A stretch of DNA of 19,516 nucleotides from Candidatus Competibacteraceae bacterium (GTDB taxonomy: Bacteria; Pseudomonadota; Gammaproteobacteria; Competibacterales; Competibacteraceae): positions 1-19,516 of the forward strand of contig JAAUQA010000005.1 in the NCBI GenBank assembly GCA_012032855.1. The letters run 5' to 3'. A program made the translations under genes and the position numbers. The notes beneath the pieces are model-generated. The model saw only the letters and a list, made by a program, of their open reading frames with translations, was not told the DNA's origin and searched no databases. The stretch's first letter is position 1. Every line of letters starts with the position of its first letter. Positions 8,675 to 16,120 of this stretch are shown here, piece by piece.

Positions 8675-8720
8675 CAGAATAATCATCCTAATTCAAACCC
8701 ATTCCGGGGAGGTGTTATTT

Positions 8721-8981
8721 ATGACTATCGACAGCAAGAGTCAGGCTTACTGGAAGGCCAATCTCAGGCTACTGGCCACCCTTCTGATCATCTGGTTCAC
8801 CGTATCTTATGGCTTCGGCATTTTGTTGGTGGATGTGCTGAACAACATTGAGTTCTTCGGCTTCAAGCTGGGATTTTGGTTCGCCCAGCAGGGAGCGATT
8901 TACACCTTCCTGTTGCTGATCCTTTTTTATGTCTTGCGCATGGGCAAGATCGATCGCGAATTCGACGTACACGAAGAATAA
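8721..8981 (+). CDS. DUF4212 small symporter subunit
   Basis: An 86-residue membrane protein with two helices: LRLLATLLIIWFTVSYGFGI, then after a short loop GFKLGFWFAQQGAIYTFLLL. It has the DUF4212 pattern of an N-terminal YWKANLRL segment, FGFKLGFWFAQQG and a C-terminal basic/acidic tail (VLRMGKIDREFDVHEE). DUF4212 proteins are encoded directly before VC_2705-type sodium symporters and are regarded as their small partner. The ATG at 8721 has a strong GGGGAGG site eight bases before it; an in-frame GTG at 8712 overlaps that site and is less likely. The symporter follows after 21 bp. Confidence 0.92.
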   Translation: MTIDSKSQAYWKANLRLLATLLIIWFTVSYGFGILLVDVLNNIEFFGFKLGFWFAQQGAIYTFLLLILFYVLRMGKIDREFDVHEE

Positions 8982-9002
8982 AATAATCTCTAGGAGACGA
9001 TC

Positions 9003-10793
9003 GTGGATCAATATTGGCTTAATATTATTGTTGTCGGCCTCAGCTTCGCCATCTATTTTGGCATTGCCATCTGGGCCCGGGCGGCCACTACCGGTGAGTT
9101 TTACGTGGCCGGCGCCGGCGTTCATCCTGTACTTAACGGCATGGCCACCGGGGCCGACTGGATGTCCGCCGCTTCTTTTATCTCCATGGCGGGACTCATC
9201 GCTTTTCTCGGCTACGGCGGTTCGGTGTATTTGATGGGCTGGACCGGCGGCTATGTACTGCTGGCCTGTCTGTTGGCGCCTTACCTGCGCAAGTTCGGTA
9301 AGTTCACGGTGCCGCAGTTCATCGGCGACCGTTATTATTCCTCGACCGCGCGTCTGGTAGCGGTGGTGTGTCTGATCTTTATTTCCTTCACTTATGTAGC
9401 GGGGCAAATGCGCGGCGTTGGTATCGTGTTTTCCCGCTATCTGGAAGTGAGCGTGGAATGGGGGCTGCTGATCGGCATGGGCGTGGTGTTCTTCTACGCA
9501 GTGGTGGGCGGCATGAAAGGTATCACCTATACCCAGGTCGCCCAGTATTGCGTGCTGATCTTCGCTTACACGGTGCCGGCGGTATTCATCGCCTTTCAGC
9601 TCACCGGCAATCCGATCCCGCAGCTGGCCTTCGGCAGCCAGCTTGGCGACGGCACCTATATGCTGGACAAGCTTGATCTAGTGGTGAGCGATCTGGGTTT
9701 TGCCCAGTACACGGCCGGACGTAAGAGCACCATCGATATGTTCTTCATTACGCTGGCGCTGATGGTGGGTACGGCGGGATTGCCCCATGTGATCGTGCGC
9801 TTTTTCACCGTGCCTAAAGTGCGCGACGCCCGTAGTTCCGCCGGCTGGGCCTTGGTGTTCATCGCCCTGCTCTATACCGTAGCGCCGGCTGTGGGCGCCA
9901 TGTCCCGGCTCAATCTGACCACCACCATCCAGCAGGAGCAGCTGCACGATGCCAGCGGCGAGATAGCCTGTTCTCCAGACAAAAACCTGGCCTACGCGGA
10001 CCGCCCGAACTGGTTCAATACCTGGGAGGTGACGGGTCTGCTGAAATTCGAGGATAAAAACAACGATGGCCGGGTTCAATACTACAACGACGGCAATCCG
10101 GAATTCGCCCAGCAAGTCCAGGAAAAATGCGGCTGGGCCGGCAACGAATTGACTGTGGACCGGGATATTATGGTGCTGGCCAATCCCGAGATTGCCCAGC
10201 TACCCGGCTTCGTCATCGCCCTAGTGGCGGCCGGCGCCATCGCGGCTGCCCTGTCCACCGCGGCGGGCCTGTTGCTGGTGATCTCCTCGGCGATTTCCCA
10301 CGATCTGTTGAAGAGCACATTAACCCCGCGAATGTCCGAGGGAGCGGAGTTATTGAGTGGTCGTATCGCTATCGCCTGTGCCATCCTGATCGCCGGTTAC
10401 CTGGGGTATAACCCACCAGGCTTTGTGGCCCAGGTGGTGGCCTTCGCCTTCGGCCTGGCGGCGGCCTCGCTGTTCCCGGTTATTCTGATGGGCATCTTCA
10501 GCAAGACCGTCAACCGGGAAGGCGCCATCGCCGGTATGTTGGTGGGCCTGGTCTTCACCATGGGCTATATCTTGTACTTCAAGGGGATCTTTATCACCCC
10601 GCTGGCCGAGAATATACCGGCCAACTGGTTGTTCGGCATTTCACCGGAGGGTATCGGCGGCATCGGCATGATTCTGAACTTCATCACCGCTTTCGCGGTG
10701 TCCAAGCTCACCTCGGCCCCGCCGGATCATATCCAGCAGCTAGTGGAAGACATCCGTACGCCCCGCGGGTCCGGAGGTGCTGTCGCCCATTAA
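9003..10793 (+). CDS. Sodium:solute symporter, VC_2705 subfamily (ActP-like)
   Basis: A 596-residue inner-membrane Na+/solute symporter, related to acetate permease ActP and paired with DUF4212. It starts at GTG 9003 after a TAGGAGA ribosome site. Visible SLC5 landmarks are GEFYVAGAGVHPVLNGMATGA-DWMSAASF (helix 1) and FTVPQFIGDRY. They also include GLPHVIVRFFTVPKVRDAR and, at about residues 413-437, AAALSTAAGLLLVISSAISHDLL (helix 8 Na+ site). A hydrophilic insert at about residues 315-395 carries an EF-hand-like loop (DKNNDGRVQYYN, 351-362). That loop is an expected feature of this subfamily as I recall it. The usual substrate guess is a short carboxylate. A strong terminator follows. Confidence 0.93.
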   Translation: MDQYWLNIIVVGLSFAIYFGIAIWARAATTGEFYVAGAGVHPVLNGMATGADWMSAASFISMAGLIAFLGYGGSVYLMGWTGGYVLLACLLAPYLRKFGKFTVPQFIGDRYYSSTARLVAVVCLIFISFTYVAGQMRGVGIVFSRYLEVSVEWGLLIGMGVVFFYAVVGGMKGITYTQVAQYCVLIFAYTVPAVFIAFQLTGNPIPQLAFGSQLGDGTYMLDKLDLVVSDLGFAQYTAGRKSTIDMFFITLALMVGTAGLPHVIVRFFTVPKVRDARSSAGWALVFIALLYTVAPAVGAMSRLNLTTTIQQEQLHDASGEIACSPDKNLAYADRPNWFNTWEVTGLLKFEDKNNDGRVQYYNDGNPEFAQQVQEKCGWAGNELTVDRDIMVLANPEIAQLPGFVIALVAAGAIAAALSTAAGLLLVISSAISHDLLKSTLTPRMSEGAELLSGRIAIACAILIAGYLGYNPPGFVAQVVAFAFGLAAASLFPVILMGIFSKTVNREGAIAGMLVGLVFTMGYILYFKGIFITPLAENIPANWLFGISPEGIGGIGMILNFITAFAVSKLTSAPPDHIQQLVEDIRTPRGSGGAVAH

Positions 10794-10838
10794 TTCTTGA
10801 CTGAGAGTCCGCTGCATAGGATTCAACGGACCCCACCC

Positions 10839-10870
10839 GAGACCCTGCTCCCTGCAGGGTCTCTTTTTTT
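10839..10870 (+). terminator. Strong intrinsic terminator after the symporter
   Basis: A perfect ten-pair stem, GAGACCCTGC (10839-10848) with GCAGGGTCTC (10854-10863), has a five-base loop and is followed by seven T (10864-10870). It lies 46 bp past the symporter stop and 30 bp before the DUF294 frame. The downstream genes therefore depend on read-through or on a promoter of their own, and I find no clear one. Confidence 0.92.
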
Positions 10871-10900
10871 CGCTATCATTCCAATAACGCCGAGTCGGAG

Positions 10901-12487
10901 ATGCATGGCTTATACCGTCCCGGTCCGCTACCCAAAGGGTATCCACCCAGTCTGTTGATAAGCGTCTTATGGACCCGAAACCTGCTCAATGCTTGCGAAC
11001 CGGCTGAATCTGACCGACAACAGGCAGCCCTGCAAACACTGGAAACGGATACCGACACCGGTGTTGATTTGATGACCACGCCCGTCTCCAAACTGGTTAA
11101 TCGTTCCCCTGTGGTTTTGGCACCCCATGCCAACATCCGCGAAGCCGCGGAAACCATGACCCGAGAACAAGTTTCATCGCTCATGGTGGCCGCTGACGAC
11201 CAGCTTAAGGGCATCGTGACCGACCGGGATTTACGGTGCCGAGTTGTCGCCAAAGGGCTTTCCCCCGACCGGACCCTGGGCGACATCATGACCCCGACGC
11301 CTGTCACGGTCGAGGCCCATAGTCATGCCTACGAGGCATTGCTGGTTATGGCCCGCAACAGGATTCATCATCTGCCGGTTCTGCAAGACAAAAAAATCGT
11401 CGGGATGATCACGGCAACCGATTTGGTCAAACGCCGCTCGACCTCCCCGCTTCATCTCATCAGCGACGTTTACCGACAACAGGACATCACCGGTCTGATC
11501 GATACCAGTCAGCGCCTGCCCTCAATGGTGGTCACCCTGGTCGAGGCCAATGCGTCTGCGCATAGCATCGGTCAGCTGGTCTCTTCCGTCGGGGAAGCCA
11601 TTAGCTGCCGGTTACTGATGCTGGCGGAACAACGTTTCGGTCCGCCACCGATACCCTATGCTTGGTTGACCGGCGGCTCCATGGCCCGGCGTGATCAGAC
11701 AGCCCACTCGGATCAGGATAATTGTCTGTTACTGGCCGATACCTATCGGGCCAAAGAACATGGTGCCTATTTCAAAGTCTTGAGCGATTTTGTCTGCGAT
11801 GCCCTCGACGCCTGTGGCTATGTCTATTGTCCCGGCGAGGTGATGGCCAAAACGAAAAAATGGCACCAGCCCTTCTCGGTATGGGAAAGTTATTTCGATC
11901 AATGGATTGATCAGCCGGATCCCAAGGCATTGATGCACGCTTGCATCTTCTTCGATCTTCGGTGCTTATACGGCGATCTGGCCCTGTTTCAGGCTTTACA
12001 GACCTATATTGTGGAGAAGGCCCGCAGTAACCGCATTTTCCACGCCTATATGGCCGCCAATGCCATGACCCATGAGCCACCCTTGGGTTCTTGCGTAACT
12101 TTGTGCTGATCAGAGGCGGCGAGCATAATCGTACCCTTGATCTTAAGCACAACGGGGTCGTGCCCATCATTGATCTGGCCAGGGTTCATGCCCTGGCCGG
12201 TGGCGTGACGGCGGTCAACACCCGCGACCGCCTGGAAGCCACCGCCAGTCTGGGGGCATTGAGCCCGGATGGTGCCGCGAATCTGCGTGATGCGCTGGAA
12301 TTCATCGGCACCGTTCGTCTGCGCCACCAGGCCCGCCAGATCAAGGCAGGCAAGCAACCGGACAACTTCTTCTCACCGCGGGACCTGTCCCCCTTTGAAC
12401 GGTAACCACCTGAAGGATGCTTTTGTCGTAGTCCGGAAGATTCAGCTGGTTTTTTCCCAGCGTTACCAGGTCGGTCGTTTCGGATAA
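10901..12487 (+). CDS. CBS-pair / DUF294 nucleotidyltransferase-like protein (two frameshifts, no cNMP domain)
   Basis: This is a putative cytoplasmic signalling protein. After about 57 poorly conserved residues comes a CBS pair (LMTTPVSKLVNRSPV to GMITATDLVKRR, about 58-178), a ligand-sensing module for adenylates. Next is the GlnD-like nucleotidyltransferase motif GGSMARRDQTAHSDQD (258-273), then the DUF294 C-terminal helical domain. The usual homologues (about 600-650 residues) begin with a cyclic-nucleotide-binding domain, which is absent here. A T is missing at 12088-12089 (expected EPPLGFLRNFVLIRGG), and a G is extra near 12400-12401 (expected FERNHLKDAF). Repair gives 528 residues, with the two indels cancelling exactly. 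The start is uncertain: ATG 10901 has no spaced ribosome site, and ATG 11072 sits at the CBS boundary. The TAA overlaps the next ATG (TAATG). Confidence 0.85.
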
Positions 12488-13951
12488 TGGCTATGGCGCG
12501 ACGCTTCTCACTCTGGTTGGCTATTCTTGGCGGACTGACAGTCACCCTGTTGACCACGGCATTCATAATGGCGGTGGGTTACGCTGGTCCCGCAGCGGAA
12601 GCCGTGCGGCTACCACTGTTGCTGCTGGCCTTCTTTGGCAGCCTGGTCTTCGTTCTCGCTTTGGTCATGCTACGCTGGGACAGCCAGCGGTGCTGGCTAC
12701 GTCCCCTGGATGCCCTGGCCCGGGATCTGCACGTCCTGTTGCAGACCAAACAGGTGGATCGCTCCCTGCGCATTCCCGCCAACCATCGGCTGGGTGACTT
12801 TACCGAACGCCATCGACCAGTTGGTGGATGAGTTGCGGCGCTCACGACGCGAGGCGGTGCGCGCCATGGCCGCCGCTACTGCCCGGGTAGAACAGGAAAA
12901 GGGCTGGTTGGAAGTGATTCTGCTGGAACTGATTCCCGCAGGGGTTTTGGTCTGCAGCCGGGATCATCGTATTCTGCTATACAATCAGCCGGCGGCGAAA
13001 CTGTTTCAGTCCTGCCATACCCTGGGTCTGGGGCGCTCGTTGTTCGATCTGGTGGCGAATGAACCGCTACAACACGCTCTGAAGCAACTGGAATTCCGCA
13101 TCCAGAGCGGCCAGCAAAGTCATGGTACCCATTTCGTCTGCACCTCCCGGGATGCTCACACGATGCTCAAGGCGCGTATGGTGCTGCTACTGGACCCGGT
13201 CGGCAACCCGACCGGCTATGTGCTCACGCTGGAAGACATCAGCGCCGCCCTGGCGGAACAGGTACACGAGGAGGCCATACGCCGTGTCGTCACCCGGGAT
13301 CTGCGCGGATCGGCAGCCAATCTGCGGGCAGCGGCTGAAAACCTGAGCGCCTTTCCGAACATTGAGCCGGAACAGCGTCGCACCTTTTACGATATACTGT
13401 TCAAGGAAAGCACCCTGTTAAGCCAGCGCATCGAGAAACTGACGGCGGACTACCAAAGCCATAGCGTGGGTGTCTTGCCCATGGCTGAGATCCATGCCCC
13501 TGGTCTGCTCCATTTTCTCGCCCATCGGCTGCAAGAAAGCCACGGTATTCACCTGACAGTGGTCGGTGAGTCCCATTGGTTGCATGGCAACAGCTACTCC
13601 CTGTCGCTGGTGTTGTCCTATTTCATCGAACACATCGCAGCCCGGGAAAAAATCCGCAACTTCGAAATCGAAACGGTGACGGGACGCAGCCGGATGTACC
13701 TTGAGTTACGCTGGGAAGGCCAACCGCTACCCGGCGAAACCTTAAACACTTGGCTGGAAACGCCGTTGACCGCCTTGCTGGGCGCCACCCTTGGCGAGGT
13801 ACTGGAACGCCATAGCAGCGAGCCCTGGAGCCAGGCCCGGGAAAGCGGCGCGGCGGTGCTGCGCATTCCCCTGCAGCCTCCCGCCGCGCCGCGGACCTCG
13901 GTCGAGGAAATCGCGCCACCCCCCGTCCCGAGTTCTACGATTTTGATCTGA
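12487..13951 (+). CDS. Membrane sensor with PAS and degenerate histidine-kinase module (frameshifted; likely N-terminal part of an exonuclease fusion)
   Basis: From ATG 12487 (overlapping the DUF294 TAA) the protein has two membrane helices (about residues 8-30 and 38-60), then a HAMP/coiled-coil-like linker (LPNAIDQLVDELRRSRREAV). A PAS-type domain follows (LELIPAGVLVCSRDHRILLYNQPAAKLF to VLTLEDISAALAEQ). Next is a DHp-like two-helix region (VTRDLRGSAANLRAAAENL) and an ATPase-like region. The phosphoacceptor His expected before DLR is Arg, and no N-box Asn or DxGxG motif is visible, so kinase activity is unlikely. An extra base near 12798-12801 breaks the frame at GDLPNAID. Near 13919-13924 a run of six C, probably seven originally, forces a stop at 13949. 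With seven C the frame runs PPPRPEFYDFDLM straight into the exonuclease. Confidence 0.75.
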
Positions 13952-14592
13952 TGTATGCCCATAGCTTTACCGGAACCCTGGAGGACAGACCACTCAGGGA
14001 TCTGACCTACGTGGTTTTCGACACCGAGACCACCGGATTGAAACCCACTGGGAGCGACGAAATCATCCAGATCGCCGCCGTCCGGGTCACCAAGGGACGG
14101 GTACTGAGCGGTGAAACCTTCGACAGCCTGGTCAATCCCGGCCGCAGTATTCCCAAGGATTCGATTCGCTTTCATGGCATCACAGAAGCGATGGTGAAAG
14201 ACCAACCCCCTATCACCCAGGTGTTGCCCCAGTTTCATACCTTCGTCGGGGATGCGGTTCTGGTAGCTCACAATGCCGCCTTCGACATGAAGTTTCTCAA
14301 GCTCAAGGAAGCTCAGTGCGGCATCCAGTTCCAGAATCCCGTAATCGACAGCCTGCTGCTTTCCCTACTGATCGAAGGCGAAGCGGAGGATCATAGTCTC
14401 GACGGCATCTGCGAGCGCCTGAACATCACCCTGGAACACCGCCACAGCGCCCTGGGGGATGCGATTGCAACGGCCCATGTACTGGTGAATCTTCTTGATC
14501 GCCTGGAGGCCATAGGCATTAAGTCCTTCGGGGAGGCTATGCGGGTTTCCAGCATGGAGGCTAAACTGCGCTTTCGCGCCACTCGGTTCTAG
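13951..14592 (+). CDS. DEDDh 3'-5' exonuclease (DnaQ/epsilon-like), probably C-terminal domain of the upstream sensor
   Basis: A 213-residue exonuclease of the DNA polymerase III epsilon fold, which removes nucleotides from 3' ends using two metal ions. All catalytic motifs are present: Exo I FDTETTGL (D24, E26), Exo II AHNAAFDMKFL (D112) and Exo III HRHSALGD (H165, D170, the DEDDh type). As drawn it starts at ATG 13951 in a TGATG overlap with the sensor frame. However, its frame stays open upstream and reads RPEFYDFDL before that Met, which resembles the linker of known sensor-exonuclease fusions. Restoring one C upstream and removing one extra base at about 12800 gives a single 701-residue protein from 12487. 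It is similar in kind to the PA3232 nuclease, which lies beside a DUF294 gene and a symporter. The exonuclease call is firm; the fusion is inferred. Confidence 0.92.
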   Translation: MYAHSFTGTLEDRPLRDLTYVVFDTETTGLKPTGSDEIIQIAAVRVTKGRVLSGETFDSLVNPGRSIPKDSIRFHGITEAMVKDQPPITQVLPQFHTFVGDAVLVAHNAAFDMKFLKLKEAQCGIQFQNPVIDSLLLSLLIEGEAEDHSLDGICERLNITLEHRHSALGDAIATAHVLVNLLDRLEAIGIKSFGEAMRVSSMEAKLRFRATRF

Positions 14593-14667
14593 TCAGGCCG
14601 CGTGGATACTGTTATTGCCGCGAACTGAAGCCAATTGCGGTGAAAGGAGAAGGCACTTTAGCGCCAA

Positions 14668-16077
14668 TTATTCAAATTTAATGGGTTCCGCTATAGAGTG
14701 TTGCTTCTTAGGTTTAGGGATACCTAAACGCTGTCGCTTCTCCCACAGCGACTTGCGGCTAATGCCTAACCGGCGCGCCATTTCAGTTTCGGTAATATGA
14801 GTTTGGTTGCTTAACACGAAGTGGCGGAAATAATCATCAAGCGACATATCGACGCTTACCGACGCTTTAGCGTAAGACTGGGGTAATGGGAGTGAGGTTT
14901 GGTGGTTTTTACTGCCGGAAGTGGCTAGGTTTAGTGCCGCAGCGGTGATGATTTCCTCTTCGCTGAGAATCGCGGCGCGCTCCAATGTGTTTTCTAGTTC
15001 CCGCACATTGCCGGGCCAATCATAAGCTTGGATATGCACCAGGGCATCGTCGGTCAGACTCAATGGAGGGCGTCCGATTCGTTTACAAGTCTTGTCGAGA
15101 AGAAAACGGGCCAGTAAGGCCATATCTTCACCCCGTTCCCGTAACGGTGGCAGATCGATTTCCATGACTCGCAACCGATAATACAGATCGCCGCGGAATA
15201 ACCCCAACGATACCCGTTGTTGGAGGTCTTGATGAGTCGCCGCAATCAGTCGAATGTCGATGCGCGAAGTCTGAGCCGAGCCTACTCGGCGTATTTCTCC
15301 ACCTTGTAACAATCGCAACAAACGGGCTTGTGCGGCCAGCGGCAACTCGCCGATTTCGTCTAGAAATAATGTGCCGCCATTAGCGGCCTCCATGAGTCCC
15401 CATCGGGAATGATCGGTATTGTTCGCAATTGTCCGTTCGTGACCAAACAACTCCGATTCGATTAACCCCTCAGGGATGGCCGTACAGTTGACTGCAATCA
15501 ACGGCATGCCGCTGCGTTTGCTTTGCTCATGCAGCGCTCGCGCTACCAATTCCTTGCCGGTACCGGATTCGCCCAGAATCAGCACAGTGGAATCGGTCGG
15601 GGCGATTTTGTGAATGTGTTTGAAAATCCGCCGCATTCCAGCACACTCACCCACGATACCGGCTGGGGGTTTATCCGATAGTGGTGTTTGCAATGCTTGA
15701 ATCTGTTGTTGCTGACGATGTTTCTTTAAGACATGTTGGACCGTACTTAGAAATTCGTTATGGTTGAATGGCTTGGGAATATAATCGACCGCGCCTTGGC
15801 GCATGGCGTCGACGGCGGAGCGAACGCCGGCATAACTGGTCATGATCAAGACCGGCACACCGTCGCAACGCTGAATAACCTCGGTGCCGGGCGGACCGGG
15901 TAGGCGCAGGTCGCTGATAATCAAGTCAAAGCTGTGCAGATCAAAGCTTCGCTCGGCGTTCGGCACGGAATCGGCCTCCGCGACCTGAAAACCGTTGCGC
16001 TCTAGGAACCGCCCCAATGCTGAGCGGATGACTCGTTCGTCTTCAATGATCAGTATGTAGGGCATACGCTCATTCAT
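14668..16077 (-). CDS. NtrC-family response regulator with AAA+ domain but altered GAFTGA loop
   Basis: A 469-residue cytoplasmic transcription regulator. The receiver domain (residues 6-120) has the acidic pair E12/D13, phosphoacceptor D56 in ISDLRLPG, T80 and K102 in PKPF. The AAA+ domain (about 140-370) has Walker A GESGTGKE (169-176), Walker B TLFLDE and arginine-finger region LFRGDLYYRL. The C-terminal Fis-type helix-turn-helix is ETEMARRLGISRKSLWEKRQRLG. At residues 210-225, where sigma-54 activators carry GHxKGAFTGA, the sequence is LFGHERTIANNTDHSRWG, so the sigma-54 contact loop is missing. Alternative frames do not restore it. The ATG at 16077 has a TTGGAGG ribosome site and follows the kinase stop by 43 bp, so the two form a two-component pair. 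The order resembles CbrA-CbrB. Confidence 0.93.
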   Translation of the reverse strand: MNERMPYILIIEDERVIRSALGRFLERNGFQVAEADSVPNAERSFDLHSFDLIISDLRLPGPPGTEVIQRCDGVPVLIMTSYAGVRSAVDAMRQGAVDYIPKPFNHNEFLSTVQHVLKKHRQQQQIQALQTPLSDKPPAGIVGECAGMRRIFKHIHKIAPTDSTVLILGESGTGKELVARALHEQSKRSGMPLIAVNCTAIPEGLIESELFGHERTIANNTDHSRWGLMEAANGGTLFLDEIGELPLAAQARLLRLLQGGEIRRVGSAQTSRIDIRLIAATHQDLQQRVSLGLFRGDLYYRLRVMEIDLPPLRERGEDMALLARFLLDKTCKRIGRPPLSLTDDALVHIQAYDWPGNVRELENTLERAAILSEEEIITAAALNLATSGSKNHQTSLPLPQSYAKASVSVDMSLDDYFRHFVLSNQTHITETEMARRLGISRKSLWEKRQRLGIPKPKKQHSIAEPIKFE

Positions 16078-16120
16078 TAGCCGTTGCCTCCAAGGGAAGG
16101 ACGCTGTGCTTGGGATACGC

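Larger units (their letters stand above)
8081..8720. other. Divergent control region between two symporter units
   Basis: These 640 bp hold no convincing gene. The part nearer the minus-strand symporter (about 8160-8320) is very AT-rich. The part nearer DUF4212 (about 8580-8675) is GC-rich with stable hairpins. Candidate promoters exist for both sides and are listed separately. The 63-codon open frame at 8686-8495 on the minus strand is probably a shadow of the structured leader. The length is unusual for a simple promoter gap and leaves room for several operators. Confidence 0.6.

Noticed and set aside
8495..8686. 63-codon minus-strand open frame
   Set aside because: It lies over the GC-rich hairpins of the DUF4212 leader, has no ribosome site and resembles no protein; it is best explained as a chance frame.
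14593..14667. Terminator between the convergent exonuclease and regulator genes
   Set aside because: No stem with a T run could be found in these 75 bases on either strand.
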